Below, one piece after another: positions 1 through 9,120 of a DNA stretch of 64,000 nt. The position numbers and the translations under genes were made by a program. The notes beneath the pieces are model-generated. The model did not search any database. It was not told the DNA's origin and was given only the letters and a program-made list of their open reading frames with translations. Within the stretch, counting starts at the first letter, position 1, and the number at the start of each line of letters is the position of its first letter. Source of the stretch: Bauldia sp. (GTDB lineage Bacteria > Pseudomonadota > Alphaproteobacteria > Rhizobiales > Kaistiaceae); the NCBI GenBank assembly GCA_026126025.1, contig JAHCJZ010000005.1, positions 62,001 to 126,000 on the forward strand. Direction: 5' to 3'.

Positions 1-42
1 TTTACGCAGCGGCGCCGCCCGCAAGGGGCGCGGAAGGGGGGA

Positions 43-1002
43 ATGACGGAGTTCGCGCGCTTCGCCGTACCGTTCATCGGCCTCGTCCTGCTCGGCTATC
101 TCGCCGGCCGCTGGCGGCCGATTCCCCCGTCGGGGATCCGCGTCCTGGAGCGCCTCCTGTTTCAGTTCGGCCTGCCGGCGCTGATCTTCGGCGCGCTCGC
201 CGACACCCCGATCGGCGCGATCGGCGACGTCCCCTTCATCCTCACGGTCGCGTTCGCCAGCTACTGCGCCTTCGCCGCCGCGTTCACCGTCGCGGCGCTC
301 CGGAACGGCGGCGACATCCCGGTCGCCACGCTGCACGGCCTGATCGGGTCGCAGGGACGCGGCGCGCTGATGGCGCCGGCGATCGTCCTTGCCGCCTTCG
401 GTGCGGCCGCCGGCGTCCCGCTCGCCATCATCCTCGCCGTCGACATCGTCCTCCTCCAGGCGCTGGCGCCGCTGCTGGTCGCCGCGGCCGGGGAGCGCGA
501 GCGTCCCGCGATCGTCTTCCGGCGGATCGGCCTGCGGATCGCGCTCGATCCGATCGTGATCGCAGCCGTCGCCGGCGTCCTTTATGCGGCGACCGGCCTT
601 GGTCTGCCGGCCGGCGTCGCGGATCTCCTCGGCCTGCTGGGCGGCATCGCCCCGGCGCTGGGGCTGCTGCTGGTCGGGTTGTCGCTGTCGAACCGGCGCA
701 CCATCGATATCCCCGAGGATTTCCTGCCGGCGCTGGCGGTGAAGCTCTTCGCCCACCCGATCATCGTCTACCTGCTGCTGGGCTGGGTAGGCGATTTCGC
801 CGAGCCCTGGGTCTTCACGGCCGTGATGATCGCTGCGCTGCCGCCGGCGGCTCAGGCCGTGCCGGCCGCCGCGCGCAGCATCGGCAACCGCGCCGCGACG
901 GCGGCCGATCTCGGGCTCATCGCATCCTTCGTGACGCTCGTCGCGCTCGGCGCGCTGCTCATAGCAGGGGTGGTGCCGGCCGATCCGTTCCCGTCGGCGT
1001 AG
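43..1002 (+). CDS. AEC family transporter (auxin efflux carrier-like permease)
   Basis: This 319-residue protein is hydrophobic nearly throughout, with about ten predicted membrane segments. The N-terminal stretch GLVLLGYLAGR and the C-terminal segment rich in Ala-Leu-Pro (around AALPPAAQAVPAAARS) are typical of AEC (auxin efflux carrier) permeases, which export small organic acids or similar solutes across the inner membrane. The start is an ATG seven bases after a strong purine-rich ribosome site (ggaaggggg). Family length is usually 300-320 residues, so it looks complete. The substrate cannot be read from the sequence. Its end overlaps the convergent hydroxylase gene by 44 bases, so neither gene has a terminator of its own between them. 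Confidence 0.85.
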   Translation: MTEFARFAVPFIGLVLLGYLAGRWRPIPPSGIRVLERLLFQFGLPALIFGALADTPIGAIGDVPFILTVAFASYCAFAAAFTVAALRNGGDIPVATLHGLIGSQGRGALMAPAIVLAAFGAAAGVPLAIILAVDIVLLQALAPLLVAAAGERERPAIVFRRIGLRIALDPIVIAAVAGVLYAATGLGLPAGVADLLGLLGGIAPALGLLLVGLSLSNRRTIDIPEDFLPALAVKLFAHPIIVYLLLGWVGDFAEPWVFTAVMIAALPPAAQAVPAAARSIGNRAATAADLGLIASFVTLVALGALLIAGVVPADPFPSA

Positions 1003-2158
1003 CGCTGCCCAACCCCTCACGCATCACCAGCCGCCGCAGCCACGTGATGCGGTCGAGCGCGAACAGCCCGAGGCCGCGCAGTCCCTGTGCCGGCAGAAGG
1101 CTGCTGAGGAGCGACCGGTTGAGGAGCTGCACGGCGGAGGCCCGCAGCTGCACAGCGCCGCGCCGCGCCGCGTCATAGCCGTCCGTGACCTCAGCGCCAC
1201 CGGGATCGTCCGCGGCCGTTGCCAGATCCGCCAGCGCGCGGATGTCGCCGACCGTGAGGTTGAAGCCCTGCGCCGCGATGGGCGGGACGACATGCGCCGC
1301 CTCGCCGATGAGGACGACGCGGCGGCCGCCATAGCGTTCGGCCTGCGCCGCGGCGAGCGGGAAGACCTGCGCGGCGCCTTCCAGCGTCATCGCCCCGAGG
1401 ATCGAGGAGGCCCGCGTCTCGACGGCTTCCGCCAGCGCCGGCGGCGGCAGCCCGGCCAGGCGCCGCGCTTCGTCCGGCTCGTTGACCCACACCAGCGCCG
1501 AGCGCTGTCCCAGCATCGGCACCAGCGTGAACGGCCCATGCTCGGTGTGGAACTCCGTGGAGATATCGTCATGCGGGCGCGCATGCGCGAAATCCCCGAC
1601 CAGCGCCGCCTGCGGCAGGTCGCGGCGCTCGAACCCGATCCCGGCGAAGCCGCGCGTGGCCGAGCCGCGCCCGTCGGCCGCGACGACCAGCCGCGCCGCG
1701 ACCTCCTCGCCCGAGGCAGCGACGAGGGCAACGGTATCGTCGCGGCGATAGGCGAGGCGCTCGACTGGCGCCGCGATCCGCCGGATCGGCGCCGCGGCGA
1801 CGGCGGCGTCCATCGCACCGAGGAGGGAGCGGTTGGCGATATTGTAGCCGAAGGCCTCCAGGCCGAGCTCGTCGGCGTGGAACAGGACCTCGGGCGCGCG
1901 GATCAGTCGCCGCGTGGCGTCGATGATGCGGATCGCGCGAAGCGGGGCCGCGACATCCGCCAGCGCCGGCCACAGGCCCGCTTCGCGCAGCGCCGCCACG
2001 GAATCGCCGAGAAGCGCCGTCGTCCGCTCGTCCGCCGGACGGGCCGGCGCGAAGAGCGCGACGGAGCGCCCCGCCCGGGCGAGAGTCAGCGCCGCGAGGA
2101 GCCCCGCCAGCCCGCCGCCAACGACCGCGATGTCGACGCAGTCAGGTGGTGGCGGCAT
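959..2158 (-). CDS. UbiH/UbiF/VisC family FAD-dependent hydroxylase
   Basis: A 399-residue flavoprotein monooxygenase. The N-terminus carries the dinucleotide-binding motif VVGGGLAGLLAALTLA (about residues 12-27), the middle has the DG motif VAADGRGS, and the C-terminal third has GEAAHVVPPIAAQGFNLTVGD, which matches the second FAD-binding motif of the UbiH/COQ6 group. These enzymes add hydroxyl groups to the ubiquinone ring; which ring position this one modifies cannot be decided from sequence. The start ATG lies inside the end of the upstream DUF6691 gene (17-base overlap), making it the last gene of a three-gene minus-strand operon. The C-terminal codons overlap the convergent AEC gene. Confidence 0.88.
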   Translation of the reverse strand: MPPPPDCVDIAVVGGGLAGLLAALTLARAGRSVALFAPARPADERTTALLGDSVAALREAGLWPALADVAAPLRAIRIIDATRRLIRAPEVLFHADELGLEAFGYNIANRSLLGAMDAAVAAAPIRRIAAPVERLAYRRDDTVALVAASGEEVAARLVVAADGRGSATRGFAGIGFERRDLPQAALVGDFAHARPHDDISTEFHTEHGPFTLVPMLGQRSALVWVNEPDEARRLAGLPPPALAEAVETRASSILGAMTLEGAAQVFPLAAAQAERYGGRRVVLIGEAAHVVPPIAAQGFNLTVGDIRALADLATAADDPGGAEVTDGYDAARRGAVQLRASAVQLLNRSLLSSLLPAQGLRGLGLFALDRITWLRRLVMREGLGSATPTGTDRPAPPLL

Positions 2159-2627
2159 TGCCGTGCGGAAGGGTGGAGCTGCGGCCGCGATTGGCGAGCG
2201 TCAGGCCGGCGCCCCACGATCCCGCCAGCATGGCGACGACGAAGAGCGCCACCTCGCCCGGCGCAAGGCCGAGATCGGCGATCGCCGGGCCCGGGCAGAG
2301 GCCGGCAAGGCCCCAGCCAATGCCGAACACCGCCGAGCCGATCACCAGCGGCGAATCCACCTTCGGCTTCGGCGCCGGCGCGAACGCCGCACCGACCCAT
2401 GGCTTCGGCAACGGCCGCGCAAGCCGGTACATCGCGATGGTGACGAGGAGCCCGACGCCCATCACGAAGGCGAGGCTGGGATCCCAGGTCCCGTCGGCGA
2501 TCGTCGCGACGTCGAGGAAGGCCTTCACCTTCTGTGGATCGGTCATCTGCGCGATGGCAAGGCCGATGCCGAAGATGAGCCCGGCGGCGCCGGCGGTGAC
2601 GAGGCTGAGCGTGGAGTTGCGGGTCAC
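2142..2627 (-). CDS. DUF6691 / YeeE-YedE family membrane protein, second half
   Basis: A 161-residue membrane protein beginning with GTG (VTRNSTL). It has about four hydrophobic segments, the early motif FGIGLAIAQMTDPQKVKAFLD and a later FGIGWGLAGLCPGPAI, a Gly-Cys-Pro motif characteristic of the half-size YeeE/YedE proteins (DUF6691). Members work in pairs with a YeeE partner and are linked to thiosulfate or other sulfur-compound transport. The GTG start overlaps the stop of the upstream partner in a GTGA tetranucleotide, so the two halves are probably translationally coupled. Its own end overlaps the hydroxylase start. Sulfur substrate is inferred from the family only. Confidence 0.85.
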   Translation of the reverse strand: MTRNSTLSLVTAGAAGLIFGIGLAIAQMTDPQKVKAFLDVATIADGTWDPSLAFVMGVGLLVTIAMYRLARPLPKPWVGAAFAPAPKPKVDSPLVIGSAVFGIGWGLAGLCPGPAIADLGLAPGEVALFVVAMLAGSWGAGLTLANRGRSSTLPHGNAATT

Positions 2628-3061
2628 AGCACGTGCCTCACGACATAGACGGTGACGATGGCGGTCGCCATGAAGGTGAGAACCGCCACCAGCGAGCGTA
2701 CCGAGAACCGGGCAAGGCCGCAGATGCCGTGGCCGGAGGTGCAGCCGCCGCCGATCCGCGTCCCGGCTCCTACCAGGAGGCCAGCCGCGATTGCGACGAG
2801 CGGGCTGAGGCCGAGCTGCGGCGGAGCGTCGCTGATCTCGCTCAGCACCGCCGGCCCGATGCCAGCGCCTATGATCGCGCCGATCGGCAAGGCGACGAGA
2901 AAGACGAGGCGCCAGGCGAGATCGCCCGGGCGAAGCGGCATGACGCCGCCGAAGATGCCGGAAATGCCGGCGGTCCGGCCATTGGCGAGCCACAGCAGCC
3001 CGGCCGAAAGGCCGATCAGGGCGCCACCGATCGAGGCGGAAAGGGGAGTGAATTCGGTCAT
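2624..3061 (-). CDS. YeeE/YedE family (thiosulfate-type) transporter, first half
   Basis: A 145-residue inner-membrane protein. The motif GTRIGGGCTSGHGICG near residue 95-110 is the conserved Cys-containing signature of YeeE/YedE (TsuA-like) sulfur transporters; an internal FGGVMPLRPGDLAWR loop is also typical. The start chosen is the ATG of MTEFTPL; an in-frame ATG 42 bases further upstream is possible but adds a non-hydrophobic tail. It is the first gene of the operon with the DUF6691 partner (GTGA overlap) and the flavin hydroxylase. The gene is divergent from terC, with about 170 bases between the two starts. Confidence 0.87.
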   Translation of the reverse strand: MTEFTPLSASIGGALIGLSAGLLWLANGRTAGISGIFGGVMPLRPGDLAWRLVFLVALPIGAIIGAGIGPAVLSEISDAPPQLGLSPLVAIAAGLLVGAGTRIGGGCTSGHGICGLARFSVRSLVAVLTFMATAIVTVYVVRHVL

Positions 3062-3230
3062 CGCAACAGGGTCCACGCGTCCGGTCTCGAACACCGCCGG
3101 CAAGCGTCCGGGCCTTCCGGGCGGTAAGCCGGCACCTATCTAGTGCTCTTGCCGGGTGTTCGAAGCCCGGTAATCTCCCACCGCTTGCGCCACAGGGAGA
3201 GGCGCAAATCCCTCGATTTTGGACCGCGTC

Positions 3231-4010
3231 ATGGAATGGATTTCCGATCCGGCCATCTGGCTTAGCTTGGCCACGCTGACCGTCATGGAAATTATTCTCG
3301 GCATCGACAACATCGTGTTCATCTCGGTGATCACGTCGCGATTGCCGCCGGAGCTCGCCAAGCGGGCGCGCCAGATCGGCCTCGCGCTCGCGCTGGTCTT
3401 CCGGATCATCTTCCTGCTGCTGCTGAGCTGGATCATCGGCCTGACCGAGACCGTCTTCTCGCTCGGCCTCACCGGCCCGATCGGGGAGGACGGGCACCCG
3501 TCCTTCGAGACGGACTTCTCCTGGCGCGACATCATCCTCGGCGCCGGCGGCCTCTTCCTCCTCTACAAGGCGACCACCGAGATCCACAAAGGCGTCGAGG
3601 GCGAGGAGGAGCACGCGCTGATCTCCGGCCCGCAGCGCGCCTTTGGCGCGGTGATAGCGCAGATCATCGTCATCGACCTCGTCTTCTCGATCGACTCGAT
3701 CATCACCGCGGTCGGCATGGCGGAAGTGGTCGGCGTCATGATCGCGGCGGTCGTCATCGCGATGATCGTGATGTATCTCGCGTCCGGCGCGATCGCGGCG
3801 TTCATCCACCGCAACCCGACCACGAAGATGCTGGCGCTCGCCTTCCTCTTCATGATCGGCGCGGCGCTCGTCGCCGACGCGCTCGGCTTCCACATCCCGC
3901 GCGCCTATCTCTACACCGCGATGGCCTTCTCCGCGATCGTCGAGGTCCTCAACGTCCGCGCGCGCCGCAACCGCGAGCGCGCGAAGGCCGAGCTGCCGCC
4001 GCCCTCGTGA
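3231..4010 (+). CDS. TerC family integral membrane protein
   Basis: A 259-residue protein with seven or more membrane segments. It shows both hallmark TerC motifs: MEIILGIDNIVFISV near residue 20 and VIDLVFSIDSIITAVG near residue 150, where the Asp and Asn residues lie inside helices. TerC proteins are implicated in metal (especially manganese) export and in tellurite resistance; the ion is not decided here. The ATG at 3231 is used; a TTG twelve bases upstream is in frame. No yybP-ykoY-like leader was recognised in front of it. The last four bases (GTGA) overlap the start of the following oxidoreductase, so the two are coupled. Confidence 0.88.
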   Translation: MEWISDPAIWLSLATLTVMEIILGIDNIVFISVITSRLPPELAKRARQIGLALALVFRIIFLLLLSWIIGLTETVFSLGLTGPIGEDGHPSFETDFSWRDIILGAGGLFLLYKATTEIHKGVEGEEEHALISGPQRAFGAVIAQIIVIDLVFSIDSIITAVGMAEVVGVMIAAVVIAMIVMYLASGAIAAFIHRNPTTKMLALAFLFMIGAALVADALGFHIPRAYLYTAMAFSAIVEVLNVRARRNRERAKAELPPPS

Positions 4011-4993
4011 GCGCGCCCGCCACCACCCGCGCGATCCAGGCGCTCCGCCCCGGCGGGCCGGAGGTGCTGAGCTTCGGCGCGATCCCTCTCGGCCGGCCGG
4101 GGCCCGGCGAGGTCCTGGTCCGACACACCGCCATCGGCGTCAACTTCATCGACGTCTACCAGCGGGCCGGCCTCTATCCGATCGACACCCCCTTCGTGCC
4201 CGGCAATGAGGGCGCGGGCGTCGTCGAGGAGGTCGGCGAGGGCGTCACGTCGGTCCGGCCGGGCAACCGCGTCGCCACCGTCAACCTCCGCGGCACCTAT
4301 GTGGAGCGCCGCGTCGCGCCGGAATCGTCGCTCGTCGCGATCCCCGACGGCGTCACCGACGAGGTGGCCGCCGCGGCGTTGCTGAAGGGCATGACGGCGG
4401 AGTACCTCCTTCGCCGCACCCATGCCGTCGGTCCGGGCACCACGATCCTCTTCCACGCCGCGGCCGGCGGGGTAGGGCTGATCGCCTGCCAATGGGCCGC
4501 GGCGCTGGGCGCGACGGTCATCGGCACCGTCGGATCGCAGGAGAAAGCCGCGCTCGCCCGCGCCAATGGCTGCCACCACGTCATCGACTACCGCACCGAG
4601 GATTTCGTCGCCCGCGTGAAGGACATCACCGGCGGCCGCGGCGTGGACGTTGCCTACGACTCCGTCGGCAAGGACACCTTCCCCGCGACGCTGGACACGC
4701 TGCGGCCGCGCGGCCTCTGGGTCAGCTTCGGCAATTCGTCCGGCCCGGTGCCGCCGTTCAGTCCGCTGATCCTCAGCCAGAAGGGCTCGCTCTTCATGAC
4801 GCGGCCGACGCTCGGCCACTACACTGCGACCCGCGCCGAGCTCGAAGCCTCCGCCGCCGCGCTGTTCGACGTGATCCGCTCCGGCGCCGTCGCGGTCCAT
4901 GTTGGGGGCCGCTTTGCGCTTGCCGATGCGGCCGACGCGCATCGCGCGCTCGAAGCGCGGCAGACCGCGGGTTCCACGATCCTCGTTCCCTGA
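4007..4993 (+). CDS. NADPH:quinone oxidoreductase family (zinc-independent MDR)
   Basis: A 328-residue medium-chain dehydrogenase/reductase. The N-terminal GroES-like domain shows NFIDVYQRAGLYP and PGNEGAGVVEEVGEGV, both standard for quinone oxidoreductases such as Qor. The Rossmann motif AAAGGVGLIACQWAAALGA is at about residues 150-168. Catalytic zinc ligands of alcohol dehydrogenases are absent. The expected reaction is NADPH-dependent reduction of quinones in the cytoplasm. The GTG start overlaps the terC stop in GTGA, so it is probably translated together with terC; no functional link between the two is apparent. Confidence 0.9.
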   Translation: MSAPATTRAIQALRPGGPEVLSFGAIPLGRPGPGEVLVRHTAIGVNFIDVYQRAGLYPIDTPFVPGNEGAGVVEEVGEGVTSVRPGNRVATVNLRGTYVERRVAPESSLVAIPDGVTDEVAAAALLKGMTAEYLLRRTHAVGPGTTILFHAAAGGVGLIACQWAAALGATVIGTVGSQEKAALARANGCHHVIDYRTEDFVARVKDITGGRGVDVAYDSVGKDTFPATLDTLRPRGLWVSFGNSSGPVPPFSPLILSQKGSLFMTRPTLGHYTATRAELEASAAALFDVIRSGAVAVHVGGRFALADAADAHRALEARQTAGSTILVP

Positions 4994-5228
4994 CCCCGGG
5001 AATCCCTTGAAAGCTGCGGCCCGCTAAGCCAAGGTGCAGCCGATCCAGCCGATGGTTTCGTGCCGAGGCGTCCCGGCAGGCCGGAGGCTTGCGGCCGTGC
5101 GCGGGGTCGTCCGGCCACGGCGGAGGCCGATCATGTTCTGCGTTGCCCCCAGTCGCCCCAGGGCGCGTCGCGCGCCCGGCCTTTCGGCTTCGCCGCCGGC
5201 CGCGTCGCGCGGACGCGGCTAGGCAGCG

Positions 5229-6701
5229 ATGCGCGACGCCATCCGCTTCGTCCGCAACGGCCGTGTCATCGAGCTGTCCGACCTCCAGCCCGACGTGACG
5301 CTGCTCGACTATCTGCGCCTCATCGAGGGCGCGACCGGCACCAAGGAGGGCTGCGCGGACGGCTCCTGCGGCACCTGCACCGTGGCGGTCGGCCGGCCGG
5401 TAGAAGACGGCGTCGCCTATGCCCCGGCCGTCGCCTGCCGGACGCTGGTGGGCCAAGTCGACGCCGCCGAGATCGTCGCCATCGAGGACATCGCCGAGGA
5501 TGACGGCACGCTCCATCCGGTGCAGGCGGCGCTCGTCGAGTCCCACGCCAGCCAGTGCGGTTTCTGCATCCCCGGCATGGCGATGTCGCTCTTCTGCCTC
5601 TACCACGCGACCACCGACCAGGTGGACCGGTCGGTCGCGGCGGACTGGATCGAAGGCAATCTCTGCCGCTGCAACGGCTACCGGCCGGTGATCGACGCCG
5701 CAATCCATGCGACGGCGGAGCCGCGCGGCGACCGGCATCTTCGCGCGCAGCCGGAAATGGCCGCGGCGCTCCGCGCACTGGCCGATGGCGACGACATCTT
5801 CCTCGGCGACCAGAAGCGCTTCCTCGCCGCCCCGGCGCGGCTGGAGACGCTGGTCGCGCTTCGCGGCAGCTACCCCGACGCCGCGCTTCTCGGCGGCGGA
5901 CTCGGCCGCGGGCCGCTGCCCGACCAGCCGCGGATCATCGTCACCAACCGCGTCGCCGAGCTTCAAGCGGTGGAGGATGGCGACGAGGCGGTGGTTCTCG
6001 GCGCCGGCCTGTCGCTTGCCGCCGCGATGCCCTGGCTCGCCGGGATCGACCCCGACCTCGGCGCGACGGTGCTGCGCACCGGCGGCCGGCAATGGCGGCA
6101 CGCCGCGACGCTGGCCGGCGCGATCGTCGCCGGCACGCAGGCCGGCGAGCTTCCCGCCGCGCTGCTGGCACTCGAGGCCCGCGTCACGCTGCGCAAGGGC
6201 CCGCAGGAGCGCACCGTGGCGGTCGAGAGCTTCTTCGCAGAGGACGGCCGCACCGGCCTCGAGCCGGGCGAAGTGATCGTCAGCATCACCATCCCGCGCA
6301 TCCGTCCGGCGCAGGCCTTCCGCTGCTACCGCGTCGGCAAACGGTTCGACTTCGGGCCGGCGACGGTGGCCGGCGCGTTCCGCATCCAGACCGACGCCGA
6401 CGGCAGGATCGACCAGGCCTTCGTCGCCTTCGGCGGGCTTGCCCCGGCGCCCCGCCGGGCGCGCGCGGCCGAGGCGGCGCTGATCGGCGCGCGGCCGCGC
6501 GACCGCGCGGCCTGGACCACGGCTTTCGCAGCGCTCCGCGACGAGTTCACCCTGGTCGGCAATTCGCGGGGCAGTGCGCGCTACCGCATCGAGACCGCGC
6601 AGGCGCTCCTCGGCAAGGCGATGATCGAGATCGGCGGCACGCCGGTCCGCCGCACCCGCCTTAGCGGATTCCGGGAGGCCGCGGCCGATGTCGCAGGCTG
6701 A
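5229..6701 (+). CDS. xdhA: Xanthine dehydrogenase small subunit (2Fe-2S and FAD domains)
   Basis: A 490-residue protein with two 2Fe-2S modules at the front: Cys42, Cys47, Cys50 and Cys70 form the plant-ferredoxin-type cluster, and Cys110, Cys113, Cys146 and Cys148 (in CRCNGY) the second cluster. The part after residue 180 is the FAD-binding CO-dehydrogenase flavoprotein-like domain. This is the layout of XdhA, which passes electrons from the molybdenum subunit to NAD+ during hypoxanthine and xanthine oxidation. The gene ends inside the start of xdhB (14-base overlap). The XdhC maturation factor, often the third gene, is not in this window. The 235 bases upstream hold no recognisable gene or riboswitch, and the ribosome site is weak. 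Confidence 0.93.
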   Translation: MRDAIRFVRNGRVIELSDLQPDVTLLDYLRLIEGATGTKEGCADGSCGTCTVAVGRPVEDGVAYAPAVACRTLVGQVDAAEIVAIEDIAEDDGTLHPVQAALVESHASQCGFCIPGMAMSLFCLYHATTDQVDRSVAADWIEGNLCRCNGYRPVIDAAIHATAEPRGDRHLRAQPEMAAALRALADGDDIFLGDQKRFLAAPARLETLVALRGSYPDAALLGGGLGRGPLPDQPRIIVTNRVAELQAVEDGDEAVVLGAGLSLAAAMPWLAGIDPDLGATVLRTGGRQWRHAATLAGAIVAGTQAGELPAALLALEARVTLRKGPQERTVAVESFFAEDGRTGLEPGEVIVSITIPRIRPAQAFRCYRVGKRFDFGPATVAGAFRIQTDADGRIDQAFVAFGGLAPAPRRARAAEAALIGARPRDRAAWTTAFAALRDEFTLVGNSRGSARYRIETAQALLGKAMIEIGGTPVRRTRLSGFREAAADVAG

Positions 6702-8976
6702 GCCGCTCCTCCACAATGACCGGCTGCGCACCGTCCGCGCGCCGGCCGTGCACGACAGCGCCATCCGCCACGTCTCCGGGCAGGCGCTCTATGTCGACGA
6801 CATCCCCGAGCCGCCCGGCACGCTCCATGTCGCCCCCGGCCTCGCGCCGGTCGCCGCGGGCAGGGTGACCGGGCTCGATCTCGCCGCCGCCGCCGCGGCG
6901 CCGGGCGTGGTCGCGGTCCTGACCGGCGACAACGTCCCCTCGGTGCGCGAGGAGGGGCCGTTCGGGGCGGGCGACGCCGTCGCCTTCCATGGCGACGTGC
7001 TCTTCGCTGTGGTGGCCCGCCATCGCGCCGCCGCGCGCCGGGCGGTGCGGCTGGCGCGCCTTTCGACCACCCCGGCCATGGCCATCATCGACGCGGAGGA
7101 CGCCCTCGCCGCCGATTCCACGGTGGCGCCGAAGATCAGCGTCCATCGCGGCGACGCGGCGATGGAGATCCTTCGCTGCGACTGGCGCGTCACCGGGCAG
7201 TTCCGCTGCGGCGGCCAGGAGCATTTCGCGCTCGAGCCGCAATCGGCGCTCGCCGTGCCCGGCGAGGACCGCCACATCACGATCCATTGCGCCACCGAGG
7301 AGCCGGGCGCGGTGCGCCGCTCGGTGGCGGCGATGCTCGGCGTGTCGGAAGCGACGATCACCGTCGAAACCCGGCGGATCGGCGGCGGCTTCGGCGGCAA
7401 GGCCGGGCCCGCGACCCAATGGGCGCGCCTTGCCGCGCTCGCCGCGTGGCAGACCGGGCGGCCCTGCAAGGTGCGGCTCGAGCGGGACGAGGAGTTCCTC
7501 ACCACCGGCAAGCGGATCGACTACCGCGCCGAGTACAATGCCGGCCTCGCCGAGCGCGGCAGGATCGCCGCGGCCGAGATGACGCTGGTCGCGCGGATGG
7601 GGCAGGGGCTCGACGGCGGCGGCGCGGCCGTCGAGCGCGCGCTGCTCCATGCCGACAACGCCTATTTCATCCCTGCGCTGCGGGTATCGGCGCAGCGCAT
7701 GCGCACGCAGACCGTGCCCGCCGCGGCGTTTCGCGGCCTCGGCGGCCCGGAAGGCGCGCTCGTCACCGAGCGGCTGATGGACCACATCGCCCGCAGCCTC
7801 GGGCTCGACCCGCTCGACGTGCGCAAGGAGAACCTCTACGGCCCCGGCCGCGACACCACCCATTACGGCATGCAGCTCGACGAGGTGGTCCTGCCGACGC
7901 TGGTCGCCGAGCTGGAGCGCACCAGCGACTACCGCCGCCGCCGCATCGAGGTGCAGCGCTTCAACGAGACGAGCCCGATCCTCCGCAAGGGGCTGGCGCT
8001 GGTTCCGGCCAAATACGGCGTCGGCGCGCCCGACGCCAACCGCGCCACCGCGCTGGTCGAGCTCTGCCACGACGGATCGCTGCGGCTCAGCCTCGGCGGC
8101 GTCGAGGGCGGGCAGGGGCTCTCGATCAAGGCCGCGCAGATCGCGGCGGAGGAGTTCGGCCTCCCGCTCGACCGCCTCGTGATCGCGCCGACCAGCACCG
8201 CGGTCGCCGCCGGCGGCGCGTCGAGCGGCCTCGACAGCAACCTCTCCGCGGTGCTCACCGCCTGCAAGGCGATCAAGGATCGGCTCTACGACTTCGCCGA
8301 GGAGGTCCTCAAGGTCGATCGCGAGCGGATCGAGTTCCGCGACGAGGAGGTCCTCCTCGGCAGCCGCCCGATGGCGTTCGCCGCCTTCATCGAGAGTGCC
8401 GTGGCGCACCAGGTCTCGCTGACCGCGACCGGCGTCCATGCCGTACCCGAGATCGAGTGGGACATCGACAAGGGCCTCGGCCGGCCGTTCCACTATTTCG
8501 CCTATGGCGCGGCCTGCGCCGAGGTCACGATCGACATCATGACCGGTGAGCGGCGGATCGACCGCGTCGACATTCTGCAGGATGCCGGCCGCTCGGTGAA
8601 CCCGGCGGTCGACCGCGGCCAGATCGAGGGCGGCTTCCTGATGGGCGTCGGCTGGCTGACCAGCGAGGAACTGGTCTGGGACTCCGCCGGCCGCCTGGTG
8701 ACCCGCGACGGCGCGACCTATGCGGTGCCGCGCGCCGGCGACGTCCCCGCCGATTTCCGCGTCGAGCTCTTCCATTCCGGCGGCAACCGCGCCGAGACGC
8801 CCTACCGGTCCAAGGATGTCGGCGATGCGGCGGTGATGCTGGCGCTCTCCGTCTTCAGCGCGATCGGCGACGCGATCGGCAGCATCCACAAGGGCGGAGC
8901 GATGCCGCGCCTCAACGCGCCGGCGACGCCCGAAGCCATCATGCGCGCGGTGCGCTCGCTCGGCGACGGCGCCTGA
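6688..8976 (+). CDS. xdhB: Xanthine dehydrogenase large subunit (molybdopterin-binding)
   Basis: A 762-residue molybdopterin subunit. Motifs include GQALYVDDIPEPPGTLH near residue 31, the FALEPQSALAVPGED segment, the molybdopterin-binding loop RRIGGGFGGKAG near residue 230, AAFRGLGGPEG near residue 347, and GGFLMGVGWLTSEELVW near residue 650, where the Glu residues fall in the active-site region. It forms the (AB)2 enzyme with XdhA and oxidises hypoxanthine and xanthine to urate. Length matches bacterial XdhB. The ATG follows the ribosome site ggagg inside the end of xdhA, so both subunits are translated from one message. Confidence 0.94.
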   Translation: MSQAEPLLHNDRLRTVRAPAVHDSAIRHVSGQALYVDDIPEPPGTLHVAPGLAPVAAGRVTGLDLAAAAAAPGVVAVLTGDNVPSVREEGPFGAGDAVAFHGDVLFAVVARHRAAARRAVRLARLSTTPAMAIIDAEDALAADSTVAPKISVHRGDAAMEILRCDWRVTGQFRCGGQEHFALEPQSALAVPGEDRHITIHCATEEPGAVRRSVAAMLGVSEATITVETRRIGGGFGGKAGPATQWARLAALAAWQTGRPCKVRLERDEEFLTTGKRIDYRAEYNAGLAERGRIAAAEMTLVARMGQGLDGGGAAVERALLHADNAYFIPALRVSAQRMRTQTVPAAAFRGLGGPEGALVTERLMDHIARSLGLDPLDVRKENLYGPGRDTTHYGMQLDEVVLPTLVAELERTSDYRRRRIEVQRFNETSPILRKGLALVPAKYGVGAPDANRATALVELCHDGSLRLSLGGVEGGQGLSIKAAQIAAEEFGLPLDRLVIAPTSTAVAAGGASSGLDSNLSAVLTACKAIKDRLYDFAEEVLKVDRERIEFRDEEVLLGSRPMAFAAFIESAVAHQVSLTATGVHAVPEIEWDIDKGLGRPFHYFAYGAACAEVTIDIMTGERRIDRVDILQDAGRSVNPAVDRGQIEGGFLMGVGWLTSEELVWDSAGRLVTRDGATYAVPRAGDVPADFRVELFHSGGNRAETPYRSKDVGDAAVMLALSVFSAIGDAIGSIHKGGAMPRLNAPATPEAIMRAVRSLGDGA

Positions 8977-9030
8977 GGCCCCCCGGTGCGCACTTGCCCC
9001 GGCGCGCCGGACGGCGCATCTGTGCGTCAC

Positions 9031-9120
9031 GGACGGGTGGCCGAGTGGTTGAAGGCAGCGGTCTTGAAAACCGCCAGGCGGGCAACCGTCTCGTGGGTTC
9101 GAATCCCACCTCGTCCGCCA
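9031..9120 (+). tRNA. tRNA-Ser (anticodon UGA)
   Basis: A 90-base sequence from ggacggg to the encoded CCA end. The acceptor stem pairs ggacggg-type bases with the complementary bases before gcca, the anticodon stem gcggt/accgc encloses the loop cttgaaa with TGA at 9065-9067, there is a long variable arm as expected for serine, and the T loop contains ggttcgaatcc. It reads UCA and related serine codons. It follows xdhB by 54 bases and is followed within 33 bases by a methyltransferase gene. No second copy of its 3' end, which would mark an integrated island, was found downstream. Confidence 0.97.

Noticed and set aside
3062-3230. A yybP-ykoY-type manganese riboswitch before terC
   Set aside because: The expected conserved pairing and loop sequences were not found; only a gccggg/cccggt hairpin is present.
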